Shown here: positions 1 to 5,048 of the stretch, piece after piece
How positions within the stretch are numbered: the first letter of the stretch is position 1
How the letters are laid out: the number at the start of each line of letters is the position of its first letter
Assembly (NCBI GenBank): GCA_937877605.1
Contig: CALFJA010000118.1
Span: forward strand, 1-5,048
DNA from: an uncultured Prevotellaceae bacterium
Lineage (GTDB): Bacteria > Bacteroidota > Bacteroidia > Bacteroidales > Bacteroidaceae
Length of the DNA stretch: 5,048 bases
Direction: 5' to 3'
Program-made: the position numbers and the translations under genes
Notes under the pieces: generated by a model
The model's database searches: none
What the model was told of the DNA's origin: nothing
What the model saw: only the letters and a program-made list of their open reading frames with translations

Positions 1-166
1 TGCCCGCTCCTTCCTGCAGGCACTTGCTCCGCAAGCACCCGCAGCTATCCAGATACGCCCCCGTTGGGGACATTCGCTTCGTCATGCAGGCACATCAACC
101 CCTCCCCTCTCCTGCCCCCGTTGGGGACATTCACTCCTTACTACAAAGGCGAAGACCCTTTCCCAA
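1..166. other. GC-rich intergenic stretch with no supportable gene
   Basis: Short open frames exist here on the plus strand, but they run through the 19-nt repeats and the terminator stem, lack a ribosome binding site, and resemble no family I know. Apart from the repeats at 57-132 there is a small hairpin (CTTGC/GCAAG, 23-35). The base composition is visibly richer in GC than the intergenic DNA at the other end. Confidence 0.6.
57..132. repeat. Two direct copies of a 19-nt GC-rich repeat, 57 nt apart
   Basis: The sequence GCCCCCGTTGGGGACATTC occurs identically at 57-75 and 114-132. Each copy holds a small CCCC-GTT-GGGG hairpin. A second shared word, TGCAGGCAC, occurs at 15-23 and 85-93. The pattern suggests degenerate units of roughly 55-60 nt. 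It appears to be intergenic repeat DNA; both copies lie beyond the operon terminator. Confidence 0.75.
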
Positions 167-167
167 G

Positions 168-200
168 AAAAAGGCGCCGCCTGCAAAAGCAGGCGGCGCC
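168..200 (-). terminator. Rho-independent terminator of the two-gene operon
   Basis: A perfect 12-bp GC-rich stem (173-184 pairs with 189-200) has a 4-nt loop (TTTT on the minus strand). On the minus strand it is followed at once by five T residues (172-168). On the plus strand the stem is followed by ATATAG with no T tract, so the terminator acts on leftward transcription, ending the large gene plus the small gene. Confidence 0.93.
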
Positions 201-214
201 ATATAGTTCAGAGT

Positions 215-233
215 ATAACTTCCGGGAAGTTAT
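215..233. repeat. Small palindrome overlapping the stop codon of the small gene
   Basis: ATAACTTC (215-222) pairs with GAAGTTAT (226-233) around a 3-nt loop. One arm contains the TAA stop of the 58-aa gene. It lies 14 bp upstream (in the direction of transcription) of the terminator stem. In RNA it would form an 8-bp hairpin with no following T tract, so it is not itself a terminator. Its core GGGAAGTTAT recurs on the far side of the locus (4835-4844). Confidence 0.6.
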
Positions 234-406
234 TTCTCATCAACCTTCCAGAAATCCTTGGTCTTGAGAGTCTGTTCCTCCTCTTCGGGGTACTTGGGAG
301 CCAAGATGGGATCTGTCGGATATTCGGTGTCAGAGACTCCCACACACAGCGGTGTCTCGAATTGTGCCGGAAGGCATTCGATGGTAGGAATGATATATTT
401 CTTCAT
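230..406 (-). CDS. Small hypothetical protein (58 aa), co-transcribed downstream of the large secreted protein
   Basis: This 58-codon ORF runs from ATG at 406 to TAA at 230. It begins MKKYIIPTIECL and ends KTKDFWKVDEK. Its start lies 17 nt after the stop of the large gene, with AAGGAG 8 nt before the ATG, so translation as the second gene of the operon is credible. The strong terminator follows 29 nt after its stop. The protein has no signal peptide or membrane segment. It has two cysteines (C11, C21), a proline-rich middle with an acidic EEEE run (41-44), and a charged tail with an adjacent Phe-Trp (52-53). From memory, many short Prevotella and Bacteroides proteins share the MKKY..P.IE opening and an acidic, aromatic-containing end; their function is not known to me. 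It could be a small regulatory or accessory protein, or a peptide precursor. I assign no function. Confidence 0.75.
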   Translation of the reverse strand: MKKYIIPTIECLPAQFETPLCVGVSDTEYPTDPILAPKYPEEEEQTLKTKDFWKVDEK

Positions 407-414
407 ACTTTGTT

Positions 415-420
415 CTCCTT
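415..420 (-). promoter_or_regulatory. Shine-Dalgarno site of the small gene
   Basis: AAGGAG on the minus strand lies 8 nt before the ATG at 406, in the 17-nt gap between the two genes. It is a near-consensus site, whereas the large gene has none. This supports both the reality and the chosen start of the 58-aa ORF. Confidence 0.7.
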
Positions 421-423
421 TAT

Positions 424-3400
424 TTATTTAACAATAAACTTCTTACCGTTCACTACATAGATGCCTTTCGACAGTTTACCGTTCACGCGGCGACCGCTGA
501 GGTCGTATACGGCGGTATTGTTGCTGTCGCCATTAACACCGTTCTCGATAGCATCAATGCCAGTCAGGCTGCTGCCTTCGATGAACAGGATCTTGCGGCC
601 AACATGCGATGGTAAGGTTGTCACTCTGTCGGCTGCGTCGAGGTAAGCACGGTTGGCAGGAACTGTTCTGCCGTCACTCAACTTGTAGAATCCGACCACA
701 TTGTTTGCAGCAGGCTTCTGCAGGATATAGAACGGACCAACGCCTGAAGGATAAGCATCCTCACCTGCTTTCAAGATATTGTCGGCTACGGTTTGAGCGG
801 TTGCAGTGGCAACAATCAGGTTATAGTCTGTGTTGGCTGTGCCTTCGATAACGACCGGAGTTCCGGCTGGAATGTAACGCTCGCTGCCATTGGTGCCTTC
901 ATCATTCTGACCGAGTTCCAGCATAGAAACCTCATCTTCGGTGAATGCGTCAACCTTATAAATCTTCAGACCGCTGTTCTGCTGTGCTGTCTCGTAAGCA
1001 TCAATGTCGTTCTCGAGTACGAAGGTAGCCATTCCGGCTGCGTTCATGGTGTAGTCAACAGGAATCTCGGTGCAGAAGTTGGTGTATTCGGCTGGCGTAC
1101 CGGTTGCCCAGACAATGGTAATATCGTCAAGGTAGAGCGCACCGTTATGCGAACGGAGACCTACATATTCATAATCGCCTGATACTGTTACTACGGTAGT
1201 GGTTGTTCCATTTCCTTCTGTATAGTAGGTGACGCTGCCAAGCATTGTACCTTGTTTGCTGCTGTCATACAGGTCGGACGGTGCTTCATATGCGCTATTG
1301 CTTCCATAAACGTCTACTGTACGGTCGTTAGAACAGTTCGCGTTCCACGTTACAGTTACACTCTTCACTCTACCGGCAGAAGTTGTGCTCACGACACCAT
1401 TGTTACTGCCACTTGAACGCAACTGAATGGCGCCATTTCCACCGGCACTCTGTCCTGCATAATCAGCGTTCAGACCCGATGTTGTCCATTCCGTATAGGT
1501 TGAAGTGGTCTGATTAATAGTGTTTTCATTGTCCAAAACATCTGTCACATCGGCAGAACCCGAACCTCCGGTGGCATTGGAGAATACTGCATAGTAGGTC
1601 TTGTCTGAATTGTCCATGGTCTCTGTTGCTGTTACAACATACTCAGGAGCAGTGTCAGCGCTTGTGTAGTGGTTGGTATACCAGCCACGGAACGACTTGC
1701 CGTTGATGTCGGAAGGATCGGCGGGGAAGGTAATGCTTTGGCCTTCTTCAACTTCAACAGAAGTCGTTGCGCCGTTAACAGAGAAGGTAGCAGTGTGGTA
1801 AACCTTGGCAACGAAGGTAGCAGAGAAGGTTACTGCATTGGCTGTCATTGTCCAGGTGGTGGCAGTTGTGTAGCTGTGAGAGGTGCCATCGTTGGCCTGC
1901 CAGTGCTGCAGGTTGTAGCCTTCGGCAGGTGTTGCTATGATGGTGAGTACTGTACCTTCTGCGAAAGAGTCGCCAGAAGCAACAATTGCATCGCCATTCT
2001 TCACAACAAGCGTACCATTCTCCGGAGCGGTAATGGTCACTTCGTAGGTAGGAATGGCCTCGAAGATAACCTGAATTTCACAGTCTGTGCTTGCATTGAC
2101 GCTGAGCGTGTTGCTATAACCAGTGTGAGAAACGGTTGCTGTACCGCTTACTACGCTGTAACCAGTGGTACCTTCGGCAACGCGATAGCCTTCGGCTGGA
2201 GTTGCGGTGATGATGTTTCCATCAACGCTGACGGTTCCCCATGCGGTGTTGTTGCTTGTTGCTGTTACGTTTACAGACCCAGTGGCAACACGGGTAAGGG
2301 TAACATCGTCAAGTTGGAAATCTCTGGCTGAGCTTGTTGAAGATTCAACAGAAACGGTAAAGCGGAGATATACCTGTGCATCTGTTATGTTCAGACCGCT
2401 GATTTCTTTTGTGGTTGCACTTGTAGGCATTGCTTCCAAGCTCTGGATACTGGTCCAAGTAGCGTTGTCGCTCGACCATTCCACGTTCATTGACATTGCT
2501 GCCACGCCTTTGGTCAGGTAGCTAATGCCAACAATCTGATAGTTTGAATTGGCTATCGGGCCAATCAATACAACAGGAGAATTGGTCGTATTCTTTGCCA
2601 CGCGGCCCAAGACATTTGCATCTCCGTTCAATTTAGTTCCGGTTGTAACGGCGTCTGCATAGGTAAGAGATATGGTTGTACCATTTTCTTCGTATGTATT
2701 TGCATTATAATCGTTGTTTCCGCTTGTGCGGTGGGCTTCTTCATCTTCAAAGTCAAAGACCAGATCGGTGGTTGGTAAGCTTGAAGAAACAGCAGCGTTG
2801 AAGGTTACAGATCCTGCGAGGTAGCCAGTGCCGCCTACCGTTCCTTGTGCATTCCAGCTGACGGTGATGGTGGCTGTGCCTACAGATACGCCTGTAACGA
2901 CGCCTGTGCTGGCATCAACGGTGGCAACAGAGGTGTCGCCGCTGGCATAGGTCAGGGTCAGACCGTTGGCGTTGGTCACATCGGCGTTAACTGTTTCGCC
3001 TTCTGTCACGCTCACATTGGCTGCGCTGACGGGCTCAGCGGTTGGGTCTACAACCATGTATTGGTTTGCACCGAGTGCAGGACTTGCGCAGTTGGTGAAG
3101 AAGTAGGTGTCGCCTGTCACGGCAATGGTTGCTGTCTGGTTGGCGTCTCCACCCATGTTGTTGTGCATAATGAGGTTGAACGCATCGGCGGGAACTGTCA
3201 CTTTGTACCATTCTGTGCCGTAGAGTGTCTCGGTTTCGGTAACTTCTACGCCCGGCCAGCTGCCGGTGTATTCATTGGCAGGAGAACTACCGTCTTCCCA
3301 TGTATAAACATAAGGAGCATAGTCGGCCTTGATGTAAAGGGTGGTTGAGCCGGACGTTGGGCGGTTCAGACTGACAAGCTGGTTGTTGGCGTCAAACTCA

Positions 3401-4503
3401 TAAGTGGTGTTGTATTTTTTCAAATTGCCATAGATAATGACTTCATCGCCCACTTGGATATCATCAAGCGATGTGAATTGAGCACCGCCGATGTTCAAGC
3501 CATTATATGCTTCAAGTTCTGGCGAAGTGGTTTGTCCATCTTCAGAAATGTAATAAGAAATCTGTCCATTGCTATTGACAGAACTTGAATAGATGCGGGA
3601 TACAATACCTGTGGCATAAACGCCTGTTATTCCGGTGTTGGCATCGATGGCATTACGTGCATCTGCCACGGTGTAGGGGTCAGCCTCTGTTCCGGCGTGC
3701 TCAATAGTAACAATCGTGTAGGCTGCCGTTGCAACAGAGCTGTTGTCGTAACCGCTTGCAGTGGCAATGGCCTTGAGTGTAGTATTTTCGCTGATGCTCA
3801 GGGCTGAGGAGTAAACACTGCTGCTGGTGGTTGGGGCAGTGCCGTCGGTGGTGTAGTAAATGGTTGCGTCAGCGGTGGTTGTGCTGATGGTTACATTCTG
3901 AGTTCCATTGTAAGTTCCTGCTGCCGGAGAGAAAGTAGGAGTTGCACAGGATGGTGTTCCACTGGATGTAACCTTTATCAATTTTATCTCTGTGATACAA
4001 ACAGCAGAACTTGTGACTGCTATTGCAATTTCACGACTTGCAGTAGACAATTCAAAAGTTTTCGTGTCCTCTGTCTGCGCAGTCGAATAAGTTTGTGCCG
4101 TTCCACTATTAATACTAATGGAAGATGTATTTTTCCAGCCATAACCGGTAATTTCCACCTTGTTAACCTTATCATAGGTAGAAGGAATTGTAAATGTAAT
4201 AGAACCGGCTCCGGATGCTTTTCCTACTTTTAAGCATTCTTGTGGGATACTACCTCCACCTTGACCTTTTCCATTATAAACTGTGTTGATGGCACTACAT
4301 GTGATACCCGACTCCAGACCTGCCGCGCTATTCAATAATGTTTCGGCTGTTGTTGTTGTTAGAGAAGTTGTACCACTCGCAGCTGCTGTCGAACTGAAAT
4401 CCAATGTCAAAATTGTGCTTTCAGTGTCGGCCCATGCGATGCCTACTCCGGTAAAGAGCAGCGCAAAGAGAACAAAAAGTTTTGAAAGTAATAGTTTTTT
4501 CAT
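424..4503 (-). CDS. Large secreted multidomain carbohydrate-binding/adhesin-like protein with T9SS C-terminal sorting domain
   Basis: The product is 1359 residues long, probably exported by Sec and then T9SS and displayed at or released from the cell surface. Modules by residue, judged by eye: signal peptide 1-25 (MKK, hydrophobic core, AWA|DT cleavage); jelly-roll 28-180; chitobiase C-terminal-like (CHB_HEX_C) 186-265, with ATIYYTTDGTAPT as its hallmark; OB-fold-like 267-380 (DPYTVADA, VYATGIVS, VGDEVIIYG); CBM26-like starch-binding module 386-487 (YVYTWEDG, SWPGVEVT, EWYKVTVP; W402, W415 and W432 are candidate ligand aromatics); Big_2 Ig-like 491-573 (SVATVDASTGVVTGVSVGTATITV); jelly-roll 581-740 (ends QLDDVTLTRV); two divergent InlB-type repeats 742-816 and 818-899, both with ATPAEGY; one InlB/Listeria-Bacteroides repeat 901-975 (GKSFRGWY); jelly-roll 984-1135 (ends YLDDITIVW); a module typical of Prevotella secreted proteins 1140-1310; T9SS type A-like sorting domain 1311-1359 (AVYDLSGRRV, KGIYVVNGKKFIVK). 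No glycosidase, protease or nuclease domain is recognisable. The start is set by the signal peptide; upstream is AT-rich with no clear Shine-Dalgarno, as is usual in Bacteroidota. The ORF and secretion are certain; glycan binding is an inference from the CBM26-like and CHB_HEX_C-like modules. Confidence 0.95.
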   Translation of the reverse strand: MKKLLLSKLFVLFALLFTGVGIAWADTESTILTLDFSSTAAASGTTSLTTTTAETLLNSAAGLESGITCSAINTVYNGKGQGGGSIPQECLKVGKASGAGSITFTIPSTYDKVNKVEITGYGWKNTSSISINSGTAQTYSTAQTEDTKTFELSTASREIAIAVTSSAVCITEIKLIKVTSSGTPSCATPTFSPAAGTYNGTQNVTISTTTADATIYYTTDGTAPTTSSSVYSSALSISENTTLKAIATASGYDNSSVATAAYTIVTIEHAGTEADPYTVADARNAIDANTGITGVYATGIVSRIYSSSVNSNGQISYYISEDGQTTSPELEAYNGLNIGGAQFTSLDDIQVGDEVIIYGNLKKYNTTYEFDANNQLVSLNRPTSGSTTLYIKADYAPYVYTWEDGSSPANEYTGSWPGVEVTETETLYGTEWYKVTVPADAFNLIMHNNMGGDANQTATIAVTGDTYFFTNCASPALGANQYMVVDPTAEPVSAANVSVTEGETVNADVTNANGLTLTYASGDTSVATVDASTGVVTGVSVGTATITVSWNAQGTVGGTGYLAGSVTFNAAVSSSLPTTDLVFDFEDEEAHRTSGNNDYNANTYEENGTTISLTYADAVTTGTKLNGDANVLGRVAKNTTNSPVVLIGPIANSNYQIVGISYLTKGVAAMSMNVEWSSDNATWTSIQSLEAMPTSATTKEISGLNITDAQVYLRFTVSVESSTSSARDFQLDDVTLTRVATGSVNVTATSNNTAWGTVSVDGNIITATPAEGYRVAEGTTGYSVVSGTATVSHTGYSNTLSVNASTDCEIQVIFEAIPTYEVTITAPENGTLVVKNGDAIVASGDSFAEGTVLTIIATPAEGYNLQHWQANDGTSHSYTTATTWTMTANAVTFSATFVAKVYHTATFSVNGATTSVEVEEGQSITFPADPSDINGKSFRGWYTNHYTSADTAPEYVVTATETMDNSDKTYYAVFSNATGGSGSADVTDVLDNENTINQTTSTYTEWTTSGLNADYAGQSAGGNGAIQLRSSGSNNGVVSTTSAGRVKSVTVTWNANCSNDRTVDVYGSNSAYEAPSDLYDSSKQGTMLGSVTYYTEGNGTTTTVVTVSGDYEYVGLRSHNGALYLDDITIVWATGTPAEYTNFCTEIPVDYTMNAAGMATFVLENDIDAYETAQQNSGLKIYKVDAFTEDEVSMLELGQNDEGTNGSERYIPAGTPVVIEGTANTDYNLIVATATAQTVADNILKAGEDAYPSGVGPFYILQKPAANNVVGFYKLSDGRTVPANRAYLDAADRVTTLPSHVGRKILFIEGSSLTGIDAIENGVNGDSNNTAVYDLSGRRVNGKLSKGIYVVNGKKFIVK

Positions 4504-4633
4504 AAGCTTATAAAATTAAGAATTAAAATGGTTTTCTTTCCTTGTCTGCACCGAGGGGCTGTCACGCGCGTACATCATATAATATATAACACGGCAGCCA
4601 GCCAACATCTTGGCATATATGTATATTTCGGTG
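4504..4633 (-). promoter_or_regulatory. 5' untranslated leader of the large gene
   Basis: The region between the inferred transcription start and the ATG is about 125 nt. It holds the hairpin at 4557-4599, then a purine-rich stretch (AAGGAAAGAAAACC, 4543-4530), then an AT-rich segment directly before the start codon. The AAGGA is about 36-40 nt from the ATG, too far for a normal Shine-Dalgarno. AT-rich initiation regions are usual for highly expressed Bacteroidota genes. Confidence 0.5.
4557..4599 (-). promoter_or_regulatory. Possible hairpin in the 5' leader of the large gene
   Basis: In the leader RNA, GGCTG (4599-4595) can pair with CAGCC (4561-4557). Further inner pairing of CGTG with CGCG and TATAT with ATGTA is possible, using two G-U pairs and an asymmetric bulge of about 5 nt. 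It lies about 54-96 nt before the start codon. It matches no riboswitch class I know; it could be a leader stability or translation-control element, or chance. Confidence 0.35.
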
Positions 4634-4663
4634 CAAAATTACAAACTTTTTCCTCCACAACAA
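4634..4663 (-). promoter_or_regulatory. Bacteroidota sigma-70-type promoter of the operon
   Basis: Minus-strand TAATTTTG (4641-4634) matches the -7 consensus TAnnTTTG exactly. TTG at 4663-4661, within a TTGTTG run, sits 19 nt upstream, matching the -33 element and spacing known for Bacteroides. Transcription would start near 4627-4630, giving a leader of about 125 nt before the ATG at 4503. No other match as good was seen upstream of the gene. Confidence 0.7.
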
Positions 4664-4712
4664 CATTTTTTATAGAAATTTTTTGCGCCTCCACCAATTT
4701 TAACATCCATGC

Positions 4713-4775
4713 AATAAGGAGAGTTCTGACCGCAAAAACCGGGAGAACATAACTCCCCTGCTCCCTCTCCTTATT
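4713..4775. repeat. 11-bp perfect inverted repeat upstream of the promoter
   Basis: AATAAGGAGAG (4713-4723) is the exact reverse complement of CTCTCCTTATT (4765-4775). A smaller inner pair, GTTCT (4723-4727) and AGAAC (4744-4748), also lies within it. It is upstream of the promoter at 4634-4663, so it would not be in the operon's transcript. Confidence 0.65.
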
Positions 4776-4827
4776 TCAAGAGTAATTTAATCTCCCTCTT
4801 AAGATAAGAGGGATTAAGGGAGTTATG
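4748..4827. repeat. 10-bp inverted repeat enclosing an internal hairpin
   Basis: CATAACTCCC (4748-4757) is the exact reverse complement of GGGAGTTATG (4818-4827). Between them lies a tight hairpin: TCCCTCTTA (4793-4801) with TAAGAGGGA (4805-4813), loop AGA, extended by TTAA (4787-4790) with TTAA (4814-4817) across a 2-nt bulge. No T tract follows on either strand, so it is not a convincing terminator. The outer arms overlap the 4713-4775 inverted repeat. Confidence 0.65.
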
Positions 4828-4845
4828 ATACCAAGGGAAGTTATG
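4816..4845. repeat. Two near-direct copies of AAGGGA(A)GTTATG
   Basis: AAGGGAGTTATG (4816-4827) is followed by AAGGGAAGTTATG (4833-4845), with a period of about 17-18 nt and one inserted A in the second copy. The same core occurs inverted at 4749-4757 and at the far side of the locus (215-233). From memory, GGGAGTTA-type short repeats are common between Bacteroidales genes. Confidence 0.55.
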
Positions 4846-4872
4846 TAAAGAAAAGAAACTTTCTCACCCGTT

Positions 4873-4962
4873 TTCCGTTTGGCCCCCAAACGCATCACAA
4901 CTGCCGCCCAAATGCACTGCGAAAGCCCCCCAAACGGAATGCGTTTGAGCCCAAAATGCAAG
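4873..4962. repeat. Degenerate CCCAAAYGCA-type repeat cluster with two hairpins
   Basis: Four related words lie at roughly 21-24 nt intervals: CCCAAACGCA (from 4885), CCCAAATGCA (from 4907), CCCAAACGGAATGC (from 4929) and CCCAAAATGCA (from 4950). Two perfect hairpins are present: CGTTTGG-CCC-CCAAACG (4876-4892) and CAAACG-GAATG-CGTTTG (4931-4947). TTCCGTTTGG (4873-4882) is also the exact inverse of CCAAACGGAA (4930-4939). A minus-strand frame of 66 codons spans this block, but it looks non-coding. Confidence 0.6.
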
Positions 4963-4996
4963 TCTTTGGTAATCAATCGGTTTAAGCGTAAGACAC

Positions 4997-5034
4997 AAAA
5001 AAAGAGGGCCCTGCTCCTGAACGGAACAGGGTCC
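4997..5034 (-). terminator. Rho-independent terminator of a gene beyond the right edge
   Basis: A 12-position stem (5006-5017 with 5023-5034, loop of 5 nt) has one C-A mismatch and one G-U pair. On the minus strand it is followed by TC and then seven T residues (5003-4997). The plus-strand side has no T tract after the stem. It therefore most likely ends a leftward gene lying outside the window and isolates the promoter at 4634-4663 from read-through. Confidence 0.8.
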
Positions 5035-5048
5035 CCGGTAAAAAAGCG

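Larger units (their letters stand above)
4664..4996. other. Intergenic region without a gene, repeat-rich
   Basis: Between the upstream terminator and the promoter there is no credible gene. It holds the inverted repeats at 4713-4827, the direct copies at 4816-4845 and the CCCAAAYGCA cluster at 4873-4962. The short frames present have no ribosome binding site and run through the repeats. Confidence 0.65.

Noticed and set aside
57..132. CRISPR array
   Set aside because: There are only two copies with a 38-nt gap, no further units within the window, and no cas genes. The gap sequence itself shares words with flanking DNA.
24..267. Overlapping short plus-strand frames at the left edge
   Set aside because: They cover the 19-nt repeats and the terminator stem, lack ribosome binding sites, and end inside or next to the antisense of the small gene.
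1669..2331. Plus-strand frame of 220 codons inside the large gene
   Set aside because: It is the complement of the T/A/G/V-rich large gene, cysteine- and glycine-rich as such shadows are, without start signals. The minus-strand gene has clear domains across the whole interval.
2845..3348. Plus-strand frame of 167 codons opposite the CBM26-like and Big_2 segments
   Set aside because: Composition (Cys, Gly, Val, Ala) is that of an antisense shadow, and it exactly overlays well-recognised modules on the other strand.
4575..4616. 13-codon upstream frame in the leader as a regulatory leader peptide
   Set aside because: There is no ribosome binding site, no run of a single amino acid that would suggest attenuation, and no following terminator-like hairpin with a T tract.
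4787..4817. Hairpin as a terminator
   Set aside because: No T tract follows on either strand, and a better terminator for the same direction is present at 4997-5034.
4776..4976. Minus-strand frame of 66 codons upstream of the promoter
   Set aside because: It runs through the inverted repeats and the CCCAAAYGCA cluster, has no ribosome binding site or promoter, and its protein resembles no family I know. Its openness is explained by repeat sequence.

Overview
The window looks like an accessory locus from a member of the Bacteroidales, most likely Prevotellaceae (Prevotella/Segatella-like). The reasons are a very large secreted mosaic protein with a type IX secretion (T9SS) C-terminal signal, a Bacteroidota-type promoter (TTG, 19 nt, TAnnTTTG), AT-rich rather than Shine-Dalgarno-led initiation of the main gene, and repeat-rich intergenic DNA. 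The genus is inferred from style, not from a marker gene.

Layout, following minus-strand transcription from right to left. The right edge (about 4997-5034) is a rho-independent terminator for a gene outside the window. Next, 4664-4996 is non-coding and dense in inverted and short direct repeats. A promoter at 4634-4663 is followed by a leader of about 125 nt with a possible hairpin. The main gene (4503-424) encodes a 1359-residue secreted protein. Only 17 nt downstream, a 58-codon gene (406-230) has a good ribosome binding site. A strong terminator (200-168) ends this two-gene unit. The left edge (1-166) is GC-rich and has no supportable gene, but carries two copies of a 19-nt repeat 57 nt apart.

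The large protein is a string of beta-sandwich and binding modules: signal peptide, jelly-roll, chitobiase C-terminal-like domain, OB-fold-like domain, CBM26-like starch-binding module, Ig-like Big_2, second jelly-roll, three InlB-type repeats, third jelly-roll, a Prevotella-type pre-sorting module and a T9SS sorting domain. I see no catalytic domain, so it is best read as a surface-attached or released glycan-binding or adhesive protein. The small co-transcribed protein belongs to a recurrent but functionally unexplained style of short Bacteroidales protein (MKKY..P.IE... start, charged end with an FW pair).

I do not see a clear new defence, mobile or biosynthetic system. The points most worth a second look are the two-gene pairing, the absence of an enzyme in a starch-binding architecture, and the repeat clusters on both flanks, two of which share a GGGA(A)GTTAT core.
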